From Circinella minor (lineage: Eukaryota; Mucoromycota; Mucoromycetes; Mucorales; Lichtheimiaceae), in the NCBI GenBank assembly GCA_016758965.1, contig JAEPRB010000376.1, forward strand, positions 1-29,041: a stretch of DNA of 29,041 nucleotides, read 5' to 3'. Positions within the stretch are counted from its first letter, which is position 1. Each line of letters opens with the position of its first letter. Shown here one piece after another: positions 20,415-29,041 of the stretch. The position numbers and the translations under genes are program-made. Under the pieces are notes generated by a model that saw only the letters and a program-made list of their open reading frames with translations, did not search any database and was not told where the DNA came from.

Positions 20415-22048
20415 ATGATCGACGAGAAAAAGTCATCGTATGTTTTTAATATCAAAGAAACTTTTAATGGCTCTATAGCATCGTCTGAAGTTAAACACAG
20501 TGGCAATAAGCGTTTGCGTAAGTAAAATGTTATAAAATATAGCAATAGAAACGACAAAAAAAAATATTTTGTGTATACCAAGATCAACAATGCATTAACC
20601 GTTCATACAACCTTATTTTTTTTTTATATTAGCCTATGATTGGAAGGACAAACTTTTCGATCCCAATTTCGATGTTGACCGATCTAATGGAGGAAAATCG
20701 CTCACCGCGTATTATAATCTCGTGTGCTGTGTCAGTGGCACTGGTATGCTGTCTTTATCATCTGTCCTCGCAAAAGCAGGATGGAGTGCCTTGGCACTGT
20801 TAATTATTTGCTGGTGGATGACATCAGTAAGTTTTTTTTATACATTTAGGAAAATGAACCAACTATTCGGTATTGCGTATGTTAATTCTATTATTTTAAG
20901 TATTCATCCGATATTCTTGTCAAATGTTTGTACTACGGGGGTTCAACGCGAGCTAAAACTGTGCATGAAATTGCAGAACGAGCTTTCGGGCGTACAGGCG
21001 GCTATCTATCTCTATTCTTTAACGCTTGGATCCTTTTGGGTACACCTATTATATATTTTGTTCTTATTGGCGAAAATATGAATCAGCTCTGTACCGGTAC
21101 AGTTGCCGAAATTGGCGAAACCAAATGGTCTATTATCTTCATTGTCAGTGTTGCAATTCCATTTGTCTTTATGAAGACTTTTGATAATCTTCAATGGACC
21201 TCGTTTGTTGGTTCCGTAGCAATGGTTGCTACGACGCTTATTTGTGTTATTGTACCTGCCCAAGATCTTTCCAATCAAATTGATGTAGTTCATGAAGATG
21301 TCATTTGGGTCGGCTGGAAGGGTGCCGTTGCTACCATTGCCTATAGTCTAGGTGGTAACGTCGTATATCCTAATTGCGAGGCAGCTATGAAACGACCTCA
21401 GCAATGGACACTTGTTTGTCATTTTGGAATGGCAACATGCGCTCTTTTATACATTATGATTGCTATCCCTGGGTATTATGTTTATGGTGAAGCTGTCCAA
21501 AATCCTATTTACAATAGTATGCCTTTTGGGGTAGGTCGAACAATTTCTATTGTGCTGGTTACAATAAATTGCCTCTTTAGCGCCCCTATCTTTGCAGGCT
21601 CGTTTGCTTTGGACCTCGAGATCATGATGGGAATAAGTGTTGACCGCTTAGGAAAGACAAAGGAGTTTATTTATCGGGTTGTATGGCGTGTTTTTTGTAA
21701 GAGAATAATGTATTATTGTAATCATGTATGAATTTAGTTCTGTTACTTTGATATATGTATAATTCTAACGACCATAATATTACTTTTAATTCAGTAATTG
21801 GAGTTTGTGGTATGATTGCCTGTATTGTGCCACATTTTAATGAACTTCAGAGTTTGTTTGGTGCAATTGGCTATAGCACAAGCATCTTTTTAATCCCTAT
21901 TTTATGCTTTTGGAAACTTACCGGTATACGAAACAAACCGATTTATGAAATCGTAGGGGGTCTCTTGACTTTAATTATGGGGATCGTTGGTCTCGTTTTC
22001 GGTACTTGGGAGTCAGTCAAAGGCCTGATTGAAGCATATAGTGAATAG
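20415..22048 (+). CDS. Amino acid transporter 2 (Aa_trans, AAAP family)
   Basis: Paralogue of the gene at 16137, with the same predicted role in amino acid/proton transport. Exons are 20415-20517, 20633-20826, 20901-21696 and 21795-22048, in phase, again 448 residues. Exon 2 is exactly the same length (194 nt) and introns fall at equivalent codons and phases. After a 34-residue divergent N-terminus come YDWKDKLFDPNFDVDR, VSGTGMLSLSSVLAKAGWSA, LFFNAWILLGTP, GGNVVYPNCEAAMKRPQQW and IAIPGYYVYGEAVQNPIYNS. The exon 3 start is set by TTTTAAG before TATTCATCC, because the frame upstream does not align with the paralogue. Differences are spread evenly at synonymous sites, so the duplication is not recent. 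The N-terminus differs most, where regulation or sorting signals could diverge. It is convergent with NDUFS4, 322 bp away. Confidence 0.93.
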
Positions 22049-22370
22049 TGTTAGTTATGTTCATATTGCATACGCTTATTATTCAAATTTAATCTATTAT
22101 TGTTATAGAATCGTTTTGTGTATTTACGATACGTATATATTTTTTTATAATATAAATATATACCCCGCAATTTTTAACTGCTACTATTATTGAATAAAAA
22201 ACGATACCAACTAACAAGTGTCATTATTACAATACTTGTTTGAAATGGTCGTTCCATTTTTCATGTGTATAGCTCAAATGTTACGTAGACACAAGAATCA
22301 TCAGGTAAAAATAGATTACAATAATGAAGTAGATATCAAAGGAAAATTAATCAAAGTAATTTTTATTTAT
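22049..22370. other. Short convergent spacer, transporter 2 and NDUFS4
   Basis: The 322 bp between the two stop codons carry both 3' ends. AT-rich sequence with AATAAA-like words (for example near 22193) suits polyadenylation on the plus strand. No gene is seen. Confidence 0.7.
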
Positions 22371-23127
22371 TTATTTCGTTTTAATGAGTCTCAATTTTCC
22401 TGGGCAGTATTTGTAGTTATCTGCATACGACTTTTTCACAAACTTGACCCTCTTTGGCTCTTGGACATAATAATTCCAACCTATAACAAGACGATGAGTA
22501 ATTTATTCCAAATAATATATATATATAATATAAAATTTACCTTGTCTCTCACAAAAATCAATAGCATCTTCTTTTGAATAAAATTTCATTGCCATTGCCT
22601 GTTCATAATCAGCGCTAGAAATAATATGGTTGTTTTAGTTTAATCAGAATTATATTATTCAATAAACATACTTGGGACCAACAAAAAAAAAGCTTCTCTT
22701 CTCACCTAGAAGCCCATCCAATTAATGGATTTTCCCAACGATTTCCTTCTGGCAAAATATCAAATTCGACGCGCCAGTGTCTAGTACCAAATTTACCAGA
22801 TTGCGTTGCTGGCTTGGAAGGAGTGAAAATACGGACAGTGCGCTCCAATAGTTCCTCTATTTAGCTTAAGTGAATATTCTTGATAATAATAATATCGATG
22901 GTAATTTTCCGTATGTATTTATATGTCCCTCTAAACTTGTCCTCCTTTCATTTACCTGGTGCTCCAGATACTGGTTCAACATATTCAACTGCTCTGTTTT
23001 CGTCAGTACGAGTAAGCTTTTTTCCATCTTCCAATGTCACGGATGTAGTAGTAAAAAATGCACGCGACATTGTGCTAGCTAATGGTTTAAGACATGTTTT
23101 TTGAGTAGTAGTAATTGAACGTAACAT
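22371..23127 (-). CDS. NDUFS4: Complex I accessory subunit NDUFS4 (18/21 kDa)
   Basis: Accessory subunit of NADH:ubiquinone oxidoreductase at the peripheral arm of mitochondrial complex I, near the NADH module, needed for stable assembly. Exons on the minus strand are 23127-22956, 22856-22706, 22614-22541 and 22480-22371, in phase, for 168 residues. Residues 1-30 form a basic, S/T-rich, acid-free presequence for mitochondrial import. The conserved ETC-complex-I domain (PF04800) follows from residue 63: RTVRIFTPSKPATQSGKFGT, HWRVEFDI, RWENPLIGW (97-105), FYSKEDAIDFCERQGW and VKKSYADNY, ending LRLIKTK. Length and ending match fungal orthologues. No exon gives a long open frame, so simple ORF scans miss it. 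Presence implies the organism has a conventional respiratory complex I. Confidence 0.95.
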
Positions 23128-24441
23128 TTCTAATTAGCAACCTTCGTAACGATTCTTGTTAAAAAGAAAGAAATAAAATAAAAACAGTCCAAAGGATCTG
23201 AGGGATCTGAGAATTTTCTCATAGTACGTACCATGTTTAAAATTATGCAGCCTCAAGTTTTTGTGATGGCGACACAAGAACCAATAAAAATCCGGATTTA
23301 AGTCACCGTCTCCCCGCATTGACCAACTAATGTTTTTTCCATTGACTTACAGTTAAAGATATAAACCATATACTAGCTATACCTCTAGAAACACAATATT
23401 TTTTTTTCTGTTATAATATATATCCCTTATTTAAAAGCCACACAATTAAAATTTTTTTTTCTCAATAGTGAAAGCATTAATATGGTTGCACCACAATAGT
23501 TTTATCAGCCAACAAGTAGAAGGTGCCGCGCATTTCTATTTGTATAGACACACATAATCAGTCTTTCATAAATGTATATATACATTCCATTATTAGTATT
23601 ATATACACATTGGTAATGTTTATTAATCAGCACACATACCCCAAGACATTTAGAAAAAAGATAGTCTCAAAATTTTTTTTCGCGCCAACGGGACCTGCGG
23701 CGCAATATAATATAACTTTATATTACATAAATATATTTGCTATTCTATATACAAAGTCTAATATATTTACTCTATATAGATACATATTATATTTGAAAAC
23801 CATATATCTATTGTATAATATCCATACCGTCACATTTGAATTTTTTATTAGCAACAAAAAAGTTCATAAATGTCTTATTATATTTCATTGGTGTACCATC
23901 ATCATTCCCCTTTTTTTAAAACAAAAAACCAACAAGTTAAATTGTTGGTCAAAAGGTAATATGACACATAGTAGTGTTTATTTGTGCATTACAAAACAAG
24001 TCTATCATTGTTTACATGCTTTGAAAATTCTTTTCCGTTTTAGGAGAAAAAGTTTTTATATAATGACAATACTTCTACTTTACTGATAGCGTTATTGTTG
24101 ACGCATGCTGAATATGCACATGATGATAGGATATTTTTTATTTTTTCACAATAATAAGGAGAAGCCAATTTGTATGAAATTGTGCAGAAAAAAACTTCTT
24201 GATCTGTCAGAATGTTGTCTACTTTCATATACATGAACGCCACCAGTACCAACTTTTTTTGGGGGAGAGATCATCCTCATAATTTTTTCTCTTTCTTTCT
24301 AATCTTCCTTTTTCGCTTCCTTCTATATGAATATATATTATCACTTTTATTGCTACTTGATGGTAATAATCAGGATTATGTTATCATCAACAGCAGATTG
24401 TTGTTTGTTAATTGATAAAATATATCTAGAGTAAATGACAG

Positions 24442-24465
24442 TCTACTGACTGTTCTACTGACTGT
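24442..24465 (+). repeat. 12-bp tandem duplication
   Basis: TCTACTGACTGT occurs twice head to tail in non-coding DNA, preceded by a partial inverted copy (GACAGT). Confidence 0.9.
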
Positions 24466-24552
24466 TAAAATAGTATTTAGTACCACCTCCTATTGCACTT
24501 CTCTTATTATTGACACAGGCTAAGAAATTTTCGGCTTTTTTGTTGAAGTAAT

Positions 24553-24586
24553 ACCATTTTTGTATACAAAAAGAAGTAAAAATGGT
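24553..24586. repeat. Inverted repeat with embedded 16-bp palindrome
   Basis: TTTTTGTATACAAAAA at 24557-24572 is a perfect palindrome. The arms ACCATTTTT (24553-24561) and AAAAATGGT (24578-24586) pair as well, allowing two alternative folds. It could be a terminator-like hairpin or a dimer site; AT-richness makes chance possible. Confidence 0.6.
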
Positions 24587-25203
24587 GCTATATCAACATT
24601 TGTGTCGGTCTAAGCCGATTTTCATATGAACAGCGGACAAGTCTAATTCATTAGTTAGTAGTATCATAAATCTGTGTATCATCACTGTTTCGGATCTCAT
24701 GACAATTATATATGTTGGCTATGATTAAATAGTCATAATAAACTCTATAATGCTTTATTTATCAAAATATATATGTATGATAATTGGTTTTGTCATTTAG
24801 AAAAAAAAATAATACAATTGCGTCATAAGTAAAACATAAAGTATTAGCCTATTTGTTTTATATTCAAGAATTTATTTGATATTATTTGATGAGAGAATGC
24901 AAATGTTAATGATAAATGCTATACTATATAAGGCAAAAATAATGATAATGTAATCGATACTTTATACATCTATTGCTGAGATATAGTGAGAGGTAGAAAG
25001 AAAGAAAGAAAGAAAGAGATGAGGGAATAGCAAAAAAAATGAAAAATGAAAAATGAAATAAAAAAGGCTCTTTTGTGTACCAAGCCGAAACTTGATATAT
25101 ATGTAGGTAATAATATATGCATGATGCACTACATGAGACAAAAAGTGGGGCAGAAATATTACCGTGTACCATCATTGCTTTTGTTATTATAAATAGAATA
25201 TTC

Positions 25204-26883
25204 TCACTGATGAAAGTGATTCCCGTTATTGCTTGTTGTAAAACCCGGAAGATAGTTGTTGTTAAATGGTGTCTGAAGATTTGCAGAGCCGGCTGCAAAA
25301 GAATTTTCTTGTATATGGGTTGTTATTGGATTTTCCGGTGTCCACGACCAACTAGCGAAAACTTGTTCAGATGTCTCCATTGGCATAGTATTGGACAGCT
25401 GATTCAGAAGTAATAAATCATGGTCTTGTTGTTGTTGTTGCTGTGGTAGGAAAGTTACTTGATTTGGATCATGCACAGAGTCTTGTGGGGTAATGGGCAT
25501 TGATACCAGATTGTTCAGGGCTGTAACAACCTCATAATTATTTATATCGGTCAACGATAAGTTACTATTATTGGTGTTGTTGTAGTTTGTAGAATTCATA
25601 ACGTCAACAGACTTTGCTAGTGTATTATTATTATTGTTGTTGTTATCATTATTATTTGTAGTAGCATAGGTATTATTATAAATTGTTTCAGAGTAATTAA
25701 TGGAATTTGTATCAATAGGTATAGTAGTGGAAATAGACGTAGGTAATACTGATTGTGTTGTTTTTTGTTTGTAACTTTTCTTATTATTGAGTGGTGCAAT
25801 AACTGACTTCATATCTAACAATTCTTGTTGTTCTTGATGCTGTTGTTGCTGTTGCTGATATTGTTGATATTGTAGTTGCATGTCTCCCATTGTAATATTA
25901 GTATATTCTAATGGATACTGAAATGATGCAATTACAGGCTCTTGGTGCATCATATTAGGAGATGATTGTGGAGATGGTGTTGAGGGTGATGCTATCGATT
26001 GCTGCGACCAGTCTTGTGATGGTTTTTGTACCAAACGAGGTGAAAATCCCCAGTCAAAATTATCTTGTTGCTGGGTGGTTAAATTTGTCGTTGCAATACT
26101 TAATGCCATTGCTGCGTCTACAGTTGTTGCTGATGTAGATACTGGTATAAAAGAAGAAGTAGTCGTTGCGCTACTAGATTTTTGTATACGTCGAGCTGGT
26201 TGTCGTTGTACTTTTCTAGCTATTGAGCCAATATTGTTGGTTGTGTTATTATGGCTGGTGTACCTTGGAGATGAGCGACGCATATTACGAATACCACCTT
26301 TGTTATTATTATTACTATTATTATTAACTCCTAAAGGTGTATTACTAGTATTACTACCATTGTTGTTGATACTTGTAGTAATAGATCCACTACTTGCTCT
26401 TGAGCGCAGTTGCGTCATATTTGCTCTTCTACTGGGCATTAAAGTTGCTGGTGACGATGTTGAAGGACGAGGTCTTTGTTGCGGGGAAGATGAAAGCCCA
26501 GTAGAAGCCTCCAGCTGCTGTAGTTGTTGGGGTTGATGCTGCGCTTGCTTTGGGTAGGAATGGGACAATATTGTTGGTGATGACCGTGCGACTGTTGTAT
26601 TAATAAGAGATTTCAATCTTCGTTGGACGTAATACCGTGTTCCTGGCATTCGCAAATGTATCTGCTCGACACCGAAATATACGCGCGCACTATTGGCAAG
26701 TACTGCATCTGTAATATCGATGTAATGGTTTCCAACGCGGTGACAAAGTTCATGATAGGCCTGCTCAATCATTTTTTGATTGTGTTCTTCGAACCGTTGA
26801 AAGTACGTATTTTCAAGAAGGAATCCCCATTCAACTTGATGTGGAATACCTTGAAGGCGAACAATTATTGGTCCTGATGCCAT
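25204..26883 (-). CDS. WWE-like domain protein with Q/N-rich tail
   Basis: One exon, 559 residues. WWE domains bind ADP-ribose or poly(ADP-ribose), or mediate contacts in ubiquitin and ADP-ribosylation proteins. Residues about 14-90 match the pattern: W19, Y27-F28, I39-E40-x-A42-Y43, an insert, I55-D56-I57, V68-Y69-F70, Q74, P80-G81-T82-R83 and V86-Q87-R88. The rest is low complexity, rich in Q, N, S, T and P, with basic SRRANMTQLRSRASS and ARKVQRQPARRIQK stretches and N7/Q7 runs; no RING, PARP, HECT or DDHD catalytic segment is visible. The ATG at 26883 begins just before the domain, with A-rich DNA upstream. The tail suggests a nuclear or condensate-forming adaptor, which is inference. The WWE call rests on motif spacing by eye; a related fold remains possible. 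Confidence 0.7.
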   Translation of the reverse strand: MASGPIIVRLQGIPHQVEWGFLLENTYFQRFEEHNQKMIEQAYHELCHRVGNHYIDITDAVLANSARVYFGVEQIHLRMPGTRYYVQRRLKSLINTTVARSSPTILSHSYPKQAQHQPQQLQQLEASTGLSSSPQQRPRPSTSSPATLMPSRRANMTQLRSRASSGSITTSINNNGSNTSNTPLGVNNNSNNNNKGGIRNMRRSSPRYTSHNNTTNNIGSIARKVQRQPARRIQKSSSATTTSSFIPVSTSATTVDAAMALSIATTNLTTQQQDNFDWGFSPRLVQKPSQDWSQQSIASPSTPSPQSSPNMMHQEPVIASFQYPLEYTNITMGDMQLQYQQYQQQQQQHQEQQELLDMKSVIAPLNNKKSYKQKTTQSVLPTSISTTIPIDTNSINYSETIYNNTYATTNNNDNNNNNNNTLAKSVDVMNSTNYNNTNNSNLSLTDINNYEVVTALNNLVSMPITPQDSVHDPNQVTFLPQQQQQQDHDLLLLNQLSNTMPMETSEQVFASWSWTPENPITTHIQENSFAAGSANLQTPFNNNYLPGFTTSNNGNHFHQ

Positions 26884-27052
26884 TTTTTTTAAATATGTGT
26901 AAATTTAATAAGCTTGAAATATGTAAAATGAGATACTAAAGAGGAAGAGAGAGAAGTAAAAAAAAATAAGAGGTTGTGCAAACGAATCAATTGATAGAAT
27001 TTGAAATTATTATTTTTTTTGGACCCTGGAGGAATTCTTCGTTGGTTTCACC
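26884..27052. promoter_or_regulatory. Possible shared promoter, WWE gene and divergent frame
   Basis: Only 169 bp separate the WWE start codon (minus) from the ATG at 27053 (plus). If the plus-strand exon is real, this is a bidirectional promoter. It contains an AG-rich part and a T8 run, with no clear TATA box. Confidence 0.35.
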
Positions 27053-27180
27053 ATGTCCTTTTTAAATAAATTTAGTAATAAAAATGTTGTCGACTTGAAA
27101 AAGCTAGATCCAGAATACCAAATATTCCCAATAGCCAGCACAAAAAATTTTGGTGGGGGGAGGGAGGGACAAATATGTAT
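27053..27180 (+). CDS. Possible first exon of a divergent gene, rest not found
   Basis: The ATG opens a protein-like stretch, MSFLNKFSNKNVVDLKKLDP then EYQIFPIASTKNFGG, after which sequence becomes G-rich and then non-coding. GTATGT repeats at 27176-27183 could be donors. No downstream exon with consistent phase was found, so it may be a truncated gene whose remainder was lost or displaced. No family is recognised. The open frame itself runs to 27238. Confidence 0.3.
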
Positions 27181-27347
27181 GTATGTTGTTTTTTTTTGTA
27201 TGTTTCTACTTCCTTATCTTATTTCTCTCTCCCCCTAATTTTTGCACTATTCTATCTTTCTTGAGCAAAAAGGGGATCATCTGAAAATTATCGGTTCGCT
27301 TCCTATAGGTTGGACGATCCTCTGGGTATAAGCAATAATGCATAGAT

Positions 27348-27525
27348 CTATAACCTTGCTCCTGAATTCTTTACGTACTGCATATTATCGCTCCAACGTT
27401 TTTCTAAAACGTCAATAACACACACCAATCACTACATTTTTAGGTAGTCTTATAGGCTTTATCCCCGTATCCCCATTTTCAAGTGGAATTTCCCCCAACA
27501 AAAGGTGAAGATCATCACCTGTCAT
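27348..27525 (-). pseudogene. Decayed fragment, possibly a Helitron/PIF1-type helicase
   Basis: On the minus strand, ATG 27525 opens MTGDDLHLLLGEIPLENGDT, then GIKPIRLPKNVVIGVCY and a stop at 27412. A different frame continues as VIDVLEKRWSDNMQYVKNSG and stops at 27348. The order LL-GE, I-LP-VVI, then a VIDVL and NMQYVKN segment resembles the stretch after the helicase core in Helitron PIF1-type helicases. The frameshift and small size mark it as dead. An open frame at about 27735-27860 on the same strand (TAALITASTEVFLLFGYHNI) may belong to it. The match is by memory of the family pattern and is weak. Confidence 0.3.
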
Positions 27526-28916
27526 AAGTAATAATAATAATAATAATAATTTTCATTGTACATTATCTCGACTATCCCAGAAATAATATATTTTTAGTAA
27601 AAACGAGTTTTTTTTTTAGCCGCTTCTTTTTTTAACATATTATTTTGAAGGCATAAAACCATCTTAAAAATAACAGTAATAACAAGGAGGCAGACCCTTT
27701 TGCATATTACCTAAGATTTTTTAGGAGACCCTTCGTATTTTATTATTTTTTTCTCTTACTTCGTATATGTACTCCTGGATTATGTTGTGGTAGCCAAATA
27801 AAAGAAATACCTCAGTGCTAGCAGTGATCAGGGCGGCTGTAACAAGTTTCAAAGTAATGTAAAGACTCCTGTATTATTATTTATACTGACCAATTTCGTA
27901 TATTCAATTCACCAACAAGGTATATTTAACGTTATACTAAATAAGCTTTTTATTTGTTATATTCAATAATAATACCACGCGACGTTACTGTTTGCCAGCT
28001 GGCTGAAAATCTTGAAGATTCCAAATAACAAAAAGAATTCAGCTTTTGTTAAATATTATATTGATAGCGATGGTACTATTATTAATATGGTTGGATACAA
28101 TTTGATTATATACCATCTCTCATCATATTACGTATATAGGCCTATCTCATTCGCTGATGCATGAATATATAAACTGTATTATTGACATTATTTAGTATAC
28201 TGTAAATACTGTAGATTGTAATACATAACAGCTTTATCAGAATGTGGATCTCATGAGTCCAACAATATAAATAAGTACAAAAGCCTTTTTTTTTCACAAT
28301 TTTGGGATACATAACAACTTATCGTTGTTCCCGTGGAACGGTAAATGGTATTTTTTCATAAACATAAAAAGTTTAGACCTAACAAAATGAAAATAAATAC
28401 AACTCAGAATATATATGAACTACATAAGATGTATTACATCCGATCTGGTTTGTTTAGTGGGGCTTTTTTTTATCCTAACAAATATTCAGCTAAATAGTGA
28501 AACAATACTTGAGATTATTATGACTGGAGGCTTCTAGTATATTTTATTCTAAAAAAGGAAAAGTTATAATCTGTCTGACATGTTTTCTCCGCAAGATGAT
28601 GTCCAGGCAATTATGGCTTTATTCCTTGATTGGGAATTTTGATAATAAAAAAATCCAGGTTTGAATATCTTTTTTTTCTTTATGGAGCAGTGGTAATACG
28701 ATGAATATAATGAAATATGAACATCTCCTATTTTTAATTTTGTACAAGTTACCGAATTGTAGAATTATATCACGGTTTGCCGAGGATGAGTAGTTAAAAT
28801 AAAATTATATGCATTTTTGTTAGAAAAAAAAAAGATAACAATTACTATTTCGATGATTGTTTATGTAGGCTCAGATAGCATACAGTGAAATGTATATACC
28901 AGCACTATGGATATTG
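27526..28916. other. Gene-free right flank
   Basis: About 1.4 kb without a supportable gene. An AT-rich trinucleotide run (taataa) lies at 27527-27550. A 40-codon plus-strand frame ending at 28642 contains MFSPQDDVQAIMALFLDWEF, which looks protein-like but has no partner exon or known relative. Confidence 0.55.
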
Positions 28917-29041
28917 TACAGTGAGTATTCGCTAAACCGGTACCCAATATATGTGAGGATTGGTACCGGTTTAGCGAATTACCGGTTTAACGAATTGAAA
29001 CTCAGTCGATAGTAATATGTAGAATATACTGGACGAATAAC
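28917..29041 (+). mobile_element. Terminal part of a pogo-like DNA transposon (partial)
   Basis: After a TA target dinucleotide at 28917-28918 the sequence begins CAGTGAGTATTCGCTAAACC, the form of pogo/Fot/Tigger ends, which start CAG and insert at TA. ATTCGCTAAACCGGTACC (28927-28944) is repeated as a perfect inverted copy at 28962-28979 after a 17-bp spacer. A further near-copy, ACCGGTTTAACGAATT at 28981-28996, follows the 16-bp unit 28965-28980 directly with one mismatch. Such clustered subterminal copies are typical transposase-binding sites. The element continues past the window, so its transposase and other end are unseen; it could also be a non-autonomous copy. Confidence 0.6.

Larger units (their letters stand above)
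23128..25203. other. Intergenic region between NDUFS4 and the WWE gene
   Basis: About 2.1 kb. The left end is the NDUFS4 promoter. A plus-strand frame of 187 codons (23523-24086) starts at GTG and is dominated by I/Y/F/K from AT-rich DNA, with no domain, so it is not called. A 9-bp tandem GGATCTGAG lies at 23194-23211. The right end, with GAAA repeats near 24996-25016, is the WWE gene 3' flank. Confidence 0.6.

Noticed and set aside
23523..24086. 187-codon plus-strand open frame
   Set aside because: It starts at GTG, is dominated by I, Y, F, L and K as expected from AT-rich DNA, has no domain or splice context, and crosses promoter-like DNA.
24996..25016. GAAA-type repeat as a CRISPR-like or satellite array
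   Set aside because: It is a short simple-sequence run (AGAAAG units) without spacers.
26075..26536. 153-codon plus-strand frame opposite the WWE gene
   Set aside because: It is an antisense shadow of Q/N/S repeats giving L/V-rich nonsense.
28535..28642. 40-codon plus-strand frame with a protein-like ending
   Set aside because: Too short, no start context, no partner exon and no recognised relative.

Overview
The window is fungal nuclear DNA. It is AT-rich with long homopolymer runs. Genes carry several short GT-AG introns (mostly about 60-250 nt), codon usage is A/T-rich, and coding tails are rich in Q, N and H. The gene families and style fit an early-diverging filamentous fungus of the Mucoromycota (Mucorales-like); that placement is inference, since there is no rRNA or species marker here. 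No rRNA, tRNA, CRISPR array or bacterial-style operon was seen.

Layout. (1) 1-1731, minus: a 14-3-3 protein gene with very small 5' exons; its acidic C-terminal exon is not resolved and may lie beyond the left edge. (2) 1732-4668: mostly non-coding, with two unrecognised minus-strand coding-like fragments near 3.0-3.2 and 3.4-3.6 kb. (3) 4669-6516, minus: a five-exon MFS transporter of the MFS_1-like (PF12832-type) group. (4) 7435-9554, minus: a three-exon WOPR (Gti1/Pac2, Wor1/Ryp1-type) transcription regulator. (5) 9555-16136: about 6.6 kb without a gene, containing tandem repeats, a 20-bp perfect palindrome, a nested hairpin and matches to the WOPR core DNA motif. (6) 16137-17881 and 20415-22048, plus: two paralogous amino acid transporters (Aa_trans, PF01490), both modelled at 448 residues with three introns at equivalent places. 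(7) 22371-23127, minus: NDUFS4, the 18/21-kDa accessory subunit of mitochondrial complex I, assembled from four short exons. (8) 25204-26883, minus: a one-exon protein with an N-terminal WWE-like domain and a long Q/N/S/T-rich tail. (9) 26884-29041: a possible divergent first exon, a decayed helicase-like fragment, and at 28917 the terminal and subterminal repeats of a pogo-like DNA transposon running out of the right edge.

These are not a co-functional cluster: signalling (14-3-3), membrane transport (MFS and two amino acid permeases), a developmental regulator (WOPR), respiration (NDUFS4) and a WWE protein sit side by side. The one regulatory link the sequence suggests is that core WOPR motifs lie both in the long region upstream of the WOPR gene and just upstream of the neighbouring MFS gene. 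All exon models were made by eye from splice signals, reading phase and family conservation.
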